This document shows positions 53,872 to 63,162 of a stretch of DNA of 64,000 bases, one piece after another. This DNA comes from Streptomyces diastaticus subsp. diastaticus (lineage in GTDB: Bacteria > Actinomycetota > Actinomycetes > Streptomycetales > Streptomycetaceae). The translations under genes and the position numbers were made by a program. Each line of letters starts with the position of its first letter. The first letter of the stretch is position 1. Below the pieces are notes generated by a model that was not told the origin of the DNA, did no database searches, and worked only from the letters and a program-made list of their open reading frames with translations. The stretch lies in contig NZ_BLLN01000002.1 of NCBI RefSeq assembly GCF_011170125.1, positions 1,335,501-1,399,500 on the forward strand. The letters run 5' to 3'.

Positions 53872-56811
53872 ATGGCCCGCCGCACCCCCCACCGCTCGAC
53901 GCGTTCGACGCGACAGCCGCAGCCCCAGCCGCTGCCCCGCACGCGGCGGACCTTCGGCGACTTCGCCAAGGCGGTACTCGCCTTCCTGGCGCTGGCCGTG
54001 CTCGTGATCGGCGTGCCGCTCGCCCTGGCCTCCGTGATCGGCTGGCCGCTGCCGACCGAGGCGCCCTCGCTGGACATGCTCCAGCAGGAGATCACCGTGG
54101 ACACGTTCGTGGACGTGCTGGCGGTCGTGGTGTGGTTCGCCTGGGCGCAGTTCACCGCCTGCGTGCTGGTCGAGGTGAAGGCGGCGCTCTCCGGCGTGGG
54201 GCTGCCCTCCCGGGTGCCGGGCGCCGGGCCGAGCCAGGTGCTGGCGCGTCAGCTCGTCGCCGCCGTCCTGCTGCTCGGAGCCACCGCCGCCAGCTTCTCG
54301 CCGGGGCTCAGCCAGCTCGGCCAGCAGCTCGAAGGGCACCAGCAGCCCGCGGCCGCCGCCGCGCAGCAGACCCCGGGCCTCTTCGGGCAGGACCGGGCCG
54401 CCGCCGACTCGGCCGCCTCGGCCGTCGCCGAACAGGCGGGTGCCCAGGCCGAGCAGGCCGCCGCCAAGCACGGCGCGGCCAAGGGCGACACGAAGTACTA
54501 CCGCATCCAGCCGCCCGAGGGCCGCCACCACGACTCGCTCTGGGAGATATCGGAGCGTCACCTCGGCGACGGCCGCCGCTACCACGAGATCTACCAGCTC
54601 AACAAGGACCGCGTGCAGCCCGACGGTTCGCGGCTCTCCGAGGCCAGCCTCATCCGGCCGGGCTGGATCATGGAGATGCCCGCCGACGCCACCGGCGGCG
54701 AACTGGTCGAGATGCCCGACGAGGCCCCCAAGGTCTCCGAGGAGGTCCGCGAGCAGATCACCGAGTACGCCAAGTCCGGGGAGGCCGGCGCCGGGGGCGG
54801 CTCCGCCGCGCAGGAGCAGAAGCCGGGCGCGGGCGACAAGGACCGTGACACCCAGCAGATCTCCGTTCCCGCCGAACGCCCCGACGAGTCGCCGCAGGTG
54901 GCCGCCCCGGCCGCCGAGGGCCTCTCCTTCGGCCTGCCGGAGGCCCTGATCACCGCGCCACTGCTGGCCGCCGGTCTCCTCGGCGCCCTCGGCCGGCGCC
55001 GCCGGGCCGCCCTGTGGCAGTCGGCGATGAGCGCCGTCGGCGGCCGGCGTGGCATGGAGCCGCCGGTTCCGGCCGGGTCCGCCGCCGACCTCCAGGACGC
55101 CCTGCTGATCGGCGCCGACCCCGAGGGCGTACGCCTCCTGGACCGCTCCCTGCGCGGCCTCGCCGCCTCGCTCGCCGACGAGTCGCGCCCGCTGCCCACC
55201 GTCTACGCGGCCTGGCTCAGCGACGGGGACCTGCACCTCCAGCTCGCCCAGCCCGCCGGGGAGCCGCCCGCGCCGTGGCAGACCGGGCAGGACGAGACGT
55301 TCTGGATGCTCGCCCGCGCCGACGGCGAGCGGTACGAGGAGAGCGAGGTGGCCGCGCCCTTCCCCGGCCTCGTCTCGCTCGGCACCCTCGACGACTCGCG
55401 GCTCCTGCTCAACCTGGAGGCCGTCCCCGGCCTCGTCTCGCTGAGCGGCGCCGCCGCCGACCGGGACGCCGTCCTCGCCTCGGTCGCCGCCGAACTGGCC
55501 ACCAGCGGCTGGTCGGACCGGATGACCGTCACCCTGGTCGGCTTCGGTGAGGAGCTGACCGCCATCGCCCCGACCCGGCTGCGCCACCTCGACGGGGTCC
55601 CCGCGCTGCTGGAGACGATGGAGGCCGAGACCCGCCAGCGGCGCGGCGCACTCGGCACCGCCGGCCACGACTCGGTCCTCACCGGCCGCACCGGCCCGGC
55701 CCAGCACACCCGCTGGGCCCCGCACCTGGTCCTGCTGGCCGCCGAGCCCACCGCCGATGAGGCCACCCGCCTCGCCGAACTGGCCGCCGACGCCCCGCGC
55801 CTCGGCTTCGGCTACCTCGTCGGCACCGAGAGCGGTGAACTGCCCGGCGCCGCCTGGGAGATGGAGATCACCCCGGAGGGCCGCCTGCTCGCCCCGCTGC
55901 TCGGCCTGGAGCTGGACGCCCAGCGCGTCGAGGCCGCCGAACAGCGCGCCCTGGTCGACCTGTTCACCACCGCCGACCCGGACCACGAGCCGGAGCCGGG
56001 CGCCGCCCCGCCGCCCTTCCTGGTCGACGTCAGCGAGCAGGGCCGCCCGGCCGTCTACGCCCGCATGGTCGGCCCGTACGAGATCATCGGCATCGACGCG
56101 CCCGACGGCTCCCGCTCCGTCCTGCTCCACGAGGCGCTGGCCCAGCTCCTGCTGCACCGCGAGGGCGTCCACGTACGCGTCCTCGCCTCGGCGCTCTGGC
56201 CGCGCGGCGTCACCGAGGACGTGCGGGACGCCCTGGTGGACCGGCTGCGCGACTGGCTCGGCACCGACGAGGACGGCACGCCCCGCCTGACCACCGACGA
56301 GGCGGGCCGCCTCCACCTGGCCAAGTCCGTCGTCTCCGACCTCGACGTGCTCCGCTCGCTCTACCACGAGGCCACCCAGGGCCGCGGCGCCACCGACCGC
56401 GCGGTACGCGGCCGGGCCCTCACCGACGCCCTCGGCCTGGTCCGCGGCCCGCTCCTCGCCGACCGGCCCGAGGGACGGTACGGCTGGCTCGCGCACGAGA
56501 TCGTCGACGCCCAGCTCCCGCTCCTCGTCGCCGACATCGGTCTCGCCCTCTCCGCCTTCCACCTGGAGAAGGAACGCGCCGGCAAGGCCATCGAGGCGCT
56601 GGAGCGCGCCCTGTCCACCGCCCCCGACGACGAGCGCCTCTGGAACGAACTGCTCCGCGCCACCCACGCGAGCGGCGACACCGAGGCCCTCGCCCGCCGC
56701 GCCGCCGACCTGGTGGCCCGCAGCGGTGCCCGGGGCCTGCCCCCGCGCACCGAGGCCCTCCTCGACGAGCTGCTCCCGGCCTGGCGCGACACCGCGTCCG
56801 CCGCCGGGTGA
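53872..56811 (+). CDS. Membrane protein with LysM-like and C-terminal BTAD domains
   Basis: 979 aa. Order: Arg-rich start; helices AVLAFLALAVLVIGVPLALA, TFVDVLAVVVWFAWAQFTAC and LVAAVLLLGATAASFSPGL; an Ala/Gln region; a LysM-like segment (about 200-265: DSLWEISERHLGDGRRYHEI); a helix ALITAPLLAAGLLGALG; a long soluble part; a degenerate winged helix (RVLASALWPRGVTEDVRDAL) and a BTAD domain of TPR type at the end. BTAD is common in SARP activators. Its place before the prepilin peptidase (GTGA overlap) ties it to the pilus. Whether it binds DNA is open. Confidence 0.82.
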   Translation: MARRTPHRSTRSTRQPQPQPLPRTRRTFGDFAKAVLAFLALAVLVIGVPLALASVIGWPLPTEAPSLDMLQQEITVDTFVDVLAVVVWFAWAQFTACVLVEVKAALSGVGLPSRVPGAGPSQVLARQLVAAVLLLGATAASFSPGLSQLGQQLEGHQQPAAAAAQQTPGLFGQDRAAADSAASAVAEQAGAQAEQAAAKHGAAKGDTKYYRIQPPEGRHHDSLWEISERHLGDGRRYHEIYQLNKDRVQPDGSRLSEASLIRPGWIMEMPADATGGELVEMPDEAPKVSEEVREQITEYAKSGEAGAGGGSAAQEQKPGAGDKDRDTQQISVPAERPDESPQVAAPAAEGLSFGLPEALITAPLLAAGLLGALGRRRRAALWQSAMSAVGGRRGMEPPVPAGSAADLQDALLIGADPEGVRLLDRSLRGLAASLADESRPLPTVYAAWLSDGDLHLQLAQPAGEPPAPWQTGQDETFWMLARADGERYEESEVAAPFPGLVSLGTLDDSRLLLNLEAVPGLVSLSGAAADRDAVLASVAAELATSGWSDRMTVTLVGFGEELTAIAPTRLRHLDGVPALLETMEAETRQRRGALGTAGHDSVLTGRTGPAQHTRWAPHLVLLAAEPTADEATRLAELAADAPRLGFGYLVGTESGELPGAAWEMEITPEGRLLAPLLGLELDAQRVEAAEQRALVDLFTTADPDHEPEPGAAPPPFLVDVSEQGRPAVYARMVGPYEIIGIDAPDGSRSVLLHEALAQLLLHREGVHVRVLASALWPRGVTEDVRDALVDRLRDWLGTDEDGTPRLTTDEAGRLHLAKSVVSDLDVLRSLYHEATQGRGATDRAVRGRALTDALGLVRGPLLADRPEGRYGWLAHEIVDAQLPLLVADIGLALSAFHLEKERAGKAIEALERALSTAPDDERLWNELLRATHASGDTEALARRAADLVARSGARGLPPRTEALLDELLPAWRDTASAAG

Positions 56812-57536
56812 CCGGCCCCCTCTGGCTCGCCCCGCTCGCCGCCCTCTGGGGCGCGGGCTGGGGCGCGCTGCTGCCCCGCGCCGCGTACCGCTTCGCCGCC
56901 CCGGCGGGCGAGGAGTGGCACACCGCCTGCCCGGAGGGCCATCCGCTCGGCGGCTGGCTGGGCGGGCCCGACTGCCCCGACTGCCGTACGCCGTTGGGCC
57001 GTCGCGCGCTGCCCGTACTCCTGACCGCCGCCCTCTGCGCCGCCCTCGCCCTCGCCACCGGGCCGCGCCCCGAACTGGCCGTCTGGCTGCTCGCCGCCCC
57101 CGTCGGCCTGCTCCTCGCCGTGGTCGACCTGCGCGTCATGCGGCTGCCCGACCCGCTGACCCTGCCGCTCGCCGCCGGGGTCCTCGCCCTGCTGGGGGTG
57201 GCCGCCGCCCTGCCCGGCGCCGCCGGCTCCTGGCTCGGCGCCCTGTACGGCCTGCTCGCCCTCGGCGGCGGTGCCTTCGTCCTCTTCCTGATCAACCCGG
57301 ACGGCTTCGCCTTCGGCGACGTGAAACTCTGCCTCGCCCTCGGCGCCGCCCTCGGCTGGTACGGCCTCGGCGCCGTCTTCCTCGGCGCCTTCGCGGGGCT
57401 GCTCGTCGGGGCCGTTCACGGCCTCTTCCTCGTCCTGGCGAGGGGCGCGGGCCGCCGCACCGCCTTCGCCTTCGGCCCGAGCCTGCTGGCCGGCGCGTAC
57501 GGCGTGCTGCTGGTCGCGGGGGCGGCTGCCGCCTGA
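56808..57536 (+). CDS. Prepilin peptidase (A24 family)
   Basis: 242 aa polytopic. Aspartate motifs DLRVMRLPDPLTLP and FAFGDVKLCLALGAALGW (FGD) are intact, as needed for catalysis. A Cys-rich cytoplasmic segment (PDCPDCRTPLG with CPEGHPLGGW) resembles the zinc site of PilD. It should process the Flp and TadE-like pilins. GTG 56808 overlaps the LysM-BTAD stop. Confidence 0.88.
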   Translation: MTGPLWLAPLAALWGAGWGALLPRAAYRFAAPAGEEWHTACPEGHPLGGWLGGPDCPDCRTPLGRRALPVLLTAALCAALALATGPRPELAVWLLAAPVGLLLAVVDLRVMRLPDPLTLPLAAGVLALLGVAAALPGAAGSWLGALYGLLALGGGAFVLFLINPDGFAFGDVKLCLALGAALGWYGLGAVFLGAFAGLLVGAVHGLFLVLARGAGRRTAFAFGPSLLAGAYGVLLVAGAAAA

Positions 57537-57563
57537 GCCGGGCGGCTGCCTGAGCCGGGCGGC
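57531..57563. repeat. Direct repeat of GCCTGAGCCGGGCGGC
   Basis: Two 16-bp copies (57531 and 57548), the first covering the prepilin peptidase stop codon. Probably a local duplication. Confidence 0.5.
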
Positions 57564-57680
57564 CGCCGCCCGGAAGCGCCAGGTCGCCTTCGGCCGGAGT
57601 CGCCGGCCCGCCCACGAGAGGGTCGGAGAGGCCGCGCCGCGCGCGGGCCCTCCGCCGGAACTCCGCGTAAGGCGCCGCCC

Positions 57681-58339
57681 ATGCACGTCGTCCCCGGGCT
57701 CGACGTCCTCTCCCTCGGCATCCCGGTGGTGCCGGTCAGCACCCGCATCGAGAACGGCACGGCCGACCTCGCACCGATCTCCTCCGCCTGGTGGCTCGGC
57801 CAGTACGCCGTGCTCGGCCTCGGCGACGCCGCCCGGACCACCGCCGACCTGCCGCGCGAGCGCGAGTGTGTCCTCAGCCTCCCCACACCCGAGCCGGCCG
57901 ACGCGGTCGACCGCCTCGCCCTCACCACCGGCAGACCCGACGTCCCGCGGAGGAGGGCGAACAGGGCCACCGGTACGAGCCGGAGAAGTGCGCGGCCGCG
58001 CACCTGACCGAGCAGCCCTCCGAGCTGGTCCGCGCCCCGCGCGTCGCCGAGTGCCCGGTCCCGCCGGAGTGCCGGGTCGTCGCGGCCCACCGCCTGGGCG
58101 GCCCCGGCGCGCACGCCACCGCCTTCCAGGCCGAGGCCCCGCGCACCCATGTGGAGGAGGGCCTGGTCACCCCGGGCACGCACCACGTGGACCCGGACGG
58201 CTGGGACCCGCTGATCATGAAGTTCTGCGAGTTCCACGGCGGCGGCCACCGGCTGCGCCCCTCGCGGCCGGCGGACGGCCGGAACACGCCCCACCAGCGC
58301 CCCGGAGGCGAGCGAACCGCACGAACGGGTACGGCGTAG
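57681..58339 (+). pseudogene. Flavin reductase-like protein, frameshifted
   Basis: ATG 57681 begins a flavin reductase-like domain (VVPVSTRIENGTADLAPISS, then AWWLGQYAVLGLGD, LPRERECVLSLP). After VDRLALTTGRPDVP near 57943-57948 the frame changes. The match continues in another frame (GHRYEPEKCAAAHLTEQP; RVAECPVPPECRVVAAH; HHVDPDGWDPLIMKFCEFHG) to a TAG at 58337. A one-base loss explains it. As read, the protein is cut to 108 aa. The TAG also forms the -10 box of mqnC. Decay or sequencing error. Confidence 0.72.
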
Positions 58340-58342
58340 TCT
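58337..58342 (+). promoter_or_regulatory. -10 box of mqnC
   Basis: TAGTCT, followed by about 36 nt and a GAGAGGTG ribosome site before GTG 58386. It overlaps the stop of the broken flavin reductase gene. Confidence 0.45.
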
Positions 58343-58385
58343 GAGGTGGACAGGTAATCCCCCCGCGCCGAGAGGTGTCAGCCGC

Positions 58386-59585
58386 GTGACCGAGAAGGCC
58401 GACCTCCAGTCCGTCCTCGACCGTGCCGCGGCGGGCGGCCGCATCACCCCCGAGGAGGCGGTGGCGCTCTACCGGGACGCCCCGCTGCACGCCCTCGGTG
58501 CCGCCGCCGACGCCGTACGCCGCCGCCGGTACGCCGGTACGGAGCACATCGCGACGTACATCATCGAGCGGAACATCAACTACACCAACGTCTGCGTCAC
58601 CGCCTGCCGCTTCTGCGCGTTCTACGCCGCGCCGAAGGACACGGCGAAGGGCTGGACCCGCGACCTCGACGACATCCTGCGCCGCTGCGCGGAGACGATC
58701 GAGCTGGGCGGCACGCAGATCATGTTCCAGGGCGGCCACCACCCGGACTTCGGCGTGGAGTACTACGAGGAGCACTTCTCCGCGATCAAGAAGGAGTTCC
58801 CGGAGCTGGTGATCCACTCGCTCGGTGCCTCCGAGGTCGAGCACATGGCGCGGATCTCCAAGACCACCGTCGAGGACGCCGTCGAGCGCATCCACGCGGC
58901 CGGTCTGGACTCCTTCGCCGGCGCCGGCGCCGAGCTGCTGCCGGCCCGCCCCCGCAAGGCCATCGCCCCGCTGAAGGAGTCGGGCGAGCGCTGGCTGGAG
59001 ATCATGGAGACGGCCCACCGGCTGGGCGTCGAGTCGACCTCCACCATGCTCATGGGCACCGGCGAGACCAACGCCGAGCGCATCGAGCACCTGCGGATGA
59101 TCCGCGACTCGCAGGACCGGACCGGCGGCTTCCGCGCCTTCATCCCGTACACGTACCAGCCGGAGAACAACCACCTGAAGGGGCGCACGCAGGCGACCCT
59201 CTTCGAGTACCTGCGGATGATCGCCATCGCGCGGCTCTTCCTCGACAACGTGGCGCACATCCAGGGCTCCTGGCTGACCACCGGCAAGGAGGTCGGCCAG
59301 CTCTCGCTGCACTACGGCGCCGACGACCTCGGGTCGATCATGCTGGAGGAGAACGTGGTCTCCTCGGCCGGTGCCAAGCACCGCTCCAACCGCCTGGAGA
59401 TCATCGACCTGATCCGCAAGGCCGGCCGCGTCCCCGCCCAGCGAGCCACCACCTACGAGCACCTCGTCGTCCACGACGACCCGGCGAACGACCCCGTCGA
59501 CGACCGTGTGGCCTCGCACATCTCCTCCATCGCCATCGACGGCGGCACGGCCCACCCCGAACTGAAGCTGCTCGCCCCCAACTGA
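58386..59585 (+). CDS. mqnC: Cyclic dehypoxanthine futalosine synthase MqnC (radical SAM)
   Basis: 399 aa. CxxxCxxC at Cys70, Cys74 and Cys77 (CVTACRFCAF), preceded by ERNINYTNVC, the MqnC context. Other conserved parts: QIMFQGGHHPDFGVEYYE and FIPYTYQPENNHLKG. It cyclises dehypoxanthine futalosine. GTG 58386 with GAGAGGTG upstream. Followed by a short amidohydrolase-like protein and menG, so it probably leads this late-pathway gene set. Confidence 0.94.
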   Translation: MTEKADLQSVLDRAAAGGRITPEEAVALYRDAPLHALGAAADAVRRRRYAGTEHIATYIIERNINYTNVCVTACRFCAFYAAPKDTAKGWTRDLDDILRRCAETIELGGTQIMFQGGHHPDFGVEYYEEHFSAIKKEFPELVIHSLGASEVEHMARISKTTVEDAVERIHAAGLDSFAGAGAELLPARPRKAIAPLKESGERWLEIMETAHRLGVESTSTMLMGTGETNAERIEHLRMIRDSQDRTGGFRAFIPYTYQPENNHLKGRTQATLFEYLRMIAIARLFLDNVAHIQGSWLTTGKEVGQLSLHYGADDLGSIMLEENVVSSAGAKHRSNRLEIIDLIRKAGRVPAQRATTYEHLVVHDDPANDPVDDRVASHISSIAIDGGTAHPELKLLAPN

Positions 59586-59599
59586 CCGGGCCGCTCCCC

Positions 59600-60235
59600 G
59601 TGCTGACCCTCCACACCGCCCCGCTGCTGCTGCCGCCCGGCGCCGGCCCGCTGCCGGACGGCGCCGTCCTGGTCCAGGGCGAGGCGGTGCTGGCCGTCGG
59701 CCCCCGCGCGGAACTGGCCGCCGCCCACCCCGGCGCCCGCACCCGCGCCTGGCCCGGCCTGCTCACCACCGGCCTCACCCACGCCCGGGCCGTCCCCCTG
59801 CTGGAGTCGGCCTACCACCCGGACCCGCGCGAGTACGACCTGCTCGGCGACGCCCCGCTCACCGGGGACGTCCTCGCCCGCCTCGCCCCCGACCGGACCC
59901 GCTGGGCGGGCAGCGCCCGGCGCGGCGTCCAGCGGCTGCTGCGGCACGGGGTGACCAGGGTGGCCGGGACGTTCACCGACCCGGCCGTGCGGTCGGCGCT
60001 GGCGCGGGCCGGAGTCACCGTTGTCGGCCCCCGCGCGGCCCTTGGCGAGGGCGTGCCGTCCTTCGACCCCTTCGCGGGCGGCCACGACGCCCTGTCCGGC
60101 GTACCGCTCGTCCCCGGCGTCCGGGCCGACCTCGCCGCCTTCGACGTGCCGGACGCCGCCGCCCTGCGGGACGGGGGAGCCGCCGCCTGCGTGGCGACGG
60201 TGCTGGCCGGGCGGCTGGTGCACCGGGCCCGCTGA
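59600..60235 (+). CDS. Short amidohydrolase/imidazolonepropionase-like protein in the menaquinone cluster
   Basis: 211 aa, about half the size of metal-dependent amidohydrolases. The beginning resembles their composite beta-sandwich (LPDGAVLVQGEAVLAVGPRA, RTRAWPGLLTTGLTHA). The end resembles the second sandwich half (GVRADLAAFDVPDA; ACVATVLAGRLVH). The HxH metal motif and most of the barrel are not seen. It lies 14 nt after mqnC and 66 nt before menG. It may be a non-catalytic partner, or an unknown pathway factor. GTG 59600. Confidence 0.6.
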   Translation: MLTLHTAPLLLPPGAGPLPDGAVLVQGEAVLAVGPRAELAAAHPGARTRAWPGLLTTGLTHARAVPLLESAYHPDPREYDLLGDAPLTGDVLARLAPDRTRWAGSARRGVQRLLRHGVTRVAGTFTDPAVRSALARAGVTVVGPRAALGEGVPSFDPFAGGHDALSGVPLVPGVRADLAAFDVPDAAALRDGGAAACVATVLAGRLVHRAR

Positions 60236-60289
60236 CCGGGCGAGGGCGCGCCGGGGCGGCCCGGCCCCGGCACGCGGGACGGCCGGAGG

Positions 60290-60295
60290 CACAAT
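60290..60295 (+). promoter_or_regulatory. -10 box of a leaderless menG transcript
   Basis: CACAAT ends exactly 6 nt before GTG 60302. No ribosome site. Confidence 0.45.
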
Positions 60296-60301
60296 GGCGG
60301 G

Positions 60302-60997
60302 GTGACGCGTGCATCTCTGGACAAGCAGCCGCAGGAAGTCGCCTCGATGTTCGATGACGTGGCGGCCCATTACGACCTGACCAACGACGTGCTGTCGCTG
60401 GGCCAGGCCCGGTTGTGGCGGAAGGAGGTGGCCCGCGCCGTCGACGCCCGGCCCGCGCAGAAGATCCTCGACCTGGCGGCCGGTACGGCGACCTCCTCGC
60501 AGCCCTTCGCCCGCGCCGGGGCGTACGTGGTGCCGTGCGACTTCTCGCTGGGCATGCTGCGGGTCGGCAAGAGCCGCCACCCGTGGATGCCGTTCACCGC
60601 CGGTGACGCGATGCGGCTGCCGTTCCGCGACGACACCTTCGACGCGGTGACGATCTCCTTCGGGCTGCGCAACGTCCAGGACACCTCCGCCGCCCTCGCC
60701 GAGCTGTACCGGGTGACCAAGCCCGGTGGCCGGGTCGTGATCTGCGAGTTCTCCCAGCCGACCTGGGCGCCGTTCCGCTCGCTCTACACCGAGTACCTGA
60801 TGCGCGCCCTGCCGCCGGTGGCCCGCGCCGTCTCCTCCAACCCGGACGCCTACGTCTACCTCGCGGAGTCCATCCGGGCCTGGCCCGACCAGCCCGCGCT
60901 GGCCGCCCTGCTCCAGAAGGCCGGCTGGTCCAAGGTCGCCTGGCGCGACCTGACCGGGGGGATCGTCGCCCTGCACCGGGGCTACAAGGCCGCCTGA
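60302..60997 (+). CDS. menG: Demethylmenaquinone methyltransferase (MenG/UbiE)
   Basis: 231 aa. UbiE signatures: [20 protein letters not shown] at the start, SAM site [16 protein letters not shown], and [20 protein letters not shown]. It methylates demethylmenaquinone, the last ring step. GTG 60302 agrees with the -10 box spacing. Monocistronic or the end of the mqnC group. Downstream is a 235-bp gap holding the dispersed repeats. Confidence 0.94.
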   Translation: MTRASLDKQPQEVASMFDDVAAHYDLTNDVLSLGQARLWRKEVARAVDARPAQKILDLAAGTATSSQPFARAGAYVVPCDFSLGMLRVGKSRHPWMPFTAGDAMRLPFRDDTFDAVTISFGLRNVQDTSAALAELYRVTKPGGRVVICEFSQPTWAPFRSLYTEYLMRALPPVARAVSSNPDAYVYLAESIRAWPDQPALAALLQKAGWSKVAWRDLTGGIVALHRGYKAA

Positions 60998-61048
60998 GCC
61001 CGCCTTCTCCGTCGTGGTGCCGGGCTGGTGGCCGCGCCGGCCACCCAT

Positions 61049-61200
61049 CGGCCTCAAGCGCCGGCCGGGCTGTCGGGAGCGCGGTTCCGCCGGTCCGTGG
61101 GCGCGGCCCCGCCCGACCCAGCCGGCGCACGCACCGCTCACCCCTCGCAGCCCGGCCGGAGCCGACGCCGACTTCTCCAGCCCGGCCGGCGCTTGAGGCC
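61049..61200. repeat. Inverted pair of the dispersed repeat
   Basis: Arms at 61049-61072 and 61178-61200 (core CTCAAGCGCCGGCCGGGCTG), with another partial copy near 61149. The flanking GCGCGGTTC and GGCCCCGCCCGACCCAGC parts are also shared with the 53483 copy, so it is a larger modular element. No gene seen here. Confidence 0.65.
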
Positions 61201-61232
61201 AAGGCCGGGCGGCCGCAGCCCCCGGCCTCCCG

Positions 61233-61739
61233 TCAGAGCTTGAGCCGGTAGCAGTGGGCGGCCCGGCCCGACGGCGTACGGAACTCCTCGGGCCCGCCCA
61301 TCCCGAGCCGCCGAGCCACCGCCGAGGAGCGATGGTTGGCCGCGTCCACCAGGGCCACGACCTCCTCGACCCCGGCGGCCCGCACCCGCTCCAGCGTCTC
61401 GCGGGCCGCGGCGGTCACGTACCCCCGGCCCCACGCGGACCGCGTCAGCCTCCAGCCGATCTCGATCCGCCCCACAGCCGGGCTCCAGTCGTGCGGCCAG
61501 GGCTGGGCACCGGTGAAGCCCAGCACCTCACCCCGGGCGTCGGTCAGCGTCCAGAAGCAGAAGCCGTGTTCGGCGTCGTGGCGGCGCTGGCGGGCGGTCA
61601 TCTCCTCGTAGACGGAACGCTCGGCGGGCCTTCCGCCGAGGAACTCCATGACCTCGGGGTCGTCGAACACCCGGTGCCAGGCGTAGGCGTCCTCCTCGGT
61701 GGGGACGCGCAGGCCGATCGCGGGCGGAGGGTTGGTCAT
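61233..61739 (-). CDS. GNAT acetyltransferase, RimJ/RimL-like
   Basis: 168 aa. IEIGWRLTRSAWGRGYVTAA is the acetyl-CoA loop (R/Q-x-x-G-x-G/A type), then AANHRSSAVARRLGMG near the end, the second conserved stretch. Acts on protein N-termini or small amines; substrate unknown. ATG 61739. Convergent with menG across the repeat element and divergent from the reductase gene. Confidence 0.85.
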   Translation of the reverse strand: MTNPPPAIGLRVPTEEDAYAWHRVFDDPEVMEFLGGRPAERSVYEEMTARQRRHDAEHGFCFWTLTDARGEVLGFTGAQPWPHDWSPAVGRIEIGWRLTRSAWGRGYVTAAARETLERVRAAGVEEVVALVDAANHRSSAVARRLGMGGPEEFRTPSGRAAHCYRLKL

Positions 61740-61841
61740 CTTCGGTGCGGCCCTTCAGTTCGGTGACAGGTACCGCTGCATAGACTGCACCTGTCCCGTG
61801 CCGCACGGCACCCGATAACCCAGTCCCGGGGAGAGCCAGCA

Positions 61842-63128
61842 GTGAACGAGCCCCGCACCGAACAGACCGCGGATGTCATCGTCGTCGGCGCCGGGCCGGC
61901 CGGCTCGACGACCGCCTACCACCTGGCCAAGGCCGGACTCGACGTCCTGCTCCTGGAGAAGACGGCCTTCCCGCGCGAGAAGGTCTGCGGTGACGGCCTC
62001 ACCCCGCGCGCCACCAAGCAGCTGGTGGCGATGGGCATCGACATCTCCGAAGAGGCCGGCTGGTTGCGGAACAAGGGCCTGCGCATCATCGGCGGCGGCC
62101 ACCGCCTCCAGCTCGACTGGCCGGATCTCGCCTCCTTCCCGGACTACGGACTGGTCCGCAAGCGCGACGACTTCGACGAGCAGCTCGCCCACCAGGCCCA
62201 GAAGGCCGGCGCCCGCCTCCACGAGCGGTGCAACGTCGGCGCCCCCGTCACCGACCCGCGCACCGGCCGCATCGTCGGCGTCGAGGCCAAGCTCGGCGTG
62301 GAGAAGACCCCGGTCACCTTCCACGCCCCGCTGGTCGTCGCCGCCGACGGCAACTCCACCCGCCTCTCCCTCGCCATGGGCCTGCACCGCCGCGAGGACC
62401 GGCCGATGGGTGTCGCCGTCCGCACGTACTTCACCTCGCCCCGGCACGACGACGACTACCTGGAGTCCTGGCTGGAGCTGTGGGACAAGCGCGGCCCCGG
62501 CCCGGACCGGCTGCTGCCGGGCTACGGCTGGGTCTTCGGCATGGGCGACGGCACCTCCAACGTCGGCCTCGGCGTCCTCAACACCTCCGCCTCCTTCAAG
62601 GAGCTGGACTGGCGCGAGGTGCTGAAGGCGTGGACCGCCTCCATGCCCGAGGAGTGGGGCTACACCGAGGAGAACATGACGGGCCCGATCCGCGGCGCCG
62701 CCCTCCCGATGGCCTTCAACCGCCAGCCGCACTACACCAAGGGCCTGCTCCTGGTCGGCGACGCGGGCGGCCTGGTCAACCCGTTCAACGGCGAGGGCAT
62801 CGCCTACGCCATGGAGTCCGGGCAGATCGCGGCCGACGTCATCGTCCAGGCCCACGCCCGCACCACCCCGGCCCAGCGCGAGCGCGCCCTCCTCGGCTAC
62901 CCCAAGGTCCTCAAGGAGACCTACGGCGGCTACTACTCCCTGGGCCGCGCCTTCGTGAAGCTCATCGGCAACCCGAAGGTCATGAAGCTCGCCACCGAAC
63001 GCGGCCTGACCCACCCGGTGCTGATGCGCTTCACCCTGAAGATGCTGGCCAACCTCACCGACCCCACCGGCGGCGACGCGATGGACCGCGTCATCAACGG
63101 CCTGACCAAGGTCGCGCCGAAGGCGTAG
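61842..63128 (+). CDS. Geranylgeranyl reductase family flavoprotein
   Basis: 428 aa. N-terminal FAD motif VVGAGPAGSTTAYHLAKAGL followed by the family marks PREKVCGDGLTPR and GDAGGLVNPFNGEGIAYAME. Members reduce isoprenoid chains; in this context it could saturate a bond in the menaquinone side chain, as menaquinone reductase (MenJ) does in mycobacteria. GTG 61842 with GGGGAGAG upstream and a TAGACT -10 near 61781. It follows the menaquinone group, though on a separate promoter. Confidence 0.88.
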   Translation: MNEPRTEQTADVIVVGAGPAGSTTAYHLAKAGLDVLLLEKTAFPREKVCGDGLTPRATKQLVAMGIDISEEAGWLRNKGLRIIGGGHRLQLDWPDLASFPDYGLVRKRDDFDEQLAHQAQKAGARLHERCNVGAPVTDPRTGRIVGVEAKLGVEKTPVTFHAPLVVAADGNSTRLSLAMGLHRREDRPMGVAVRTYFTSPRHDDDYLESWLELWDKRGPGPDRLLPGYGWVFGMGDGTSNVGLGVLNTSASFKELDWREVLKAWTASMPEEWGYTEENMTGPIRGAALPMAFNRQPHYTKGLLLVGDAGGLVNPFNGEGIAYAMESGQIAADVIVQAHARTTPAQRERALLGYPKVLKETYGGYYSLGRAFVKLIGNPKVMKLATERGLTHPVLMRFTLKMLANLTDPTGGDAMDRVINGLTKVAPKA

Positions 63129-63162
63129 CCGCGGTGCGGGGCGACCCGCACACACAGCGGAA

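Noticed and set aside
53788..56667. 959-codon minus-strand ORF opposite the LysM-BTAD gene
   Set aside because: Shadow frame; no domain, no ribosome site.
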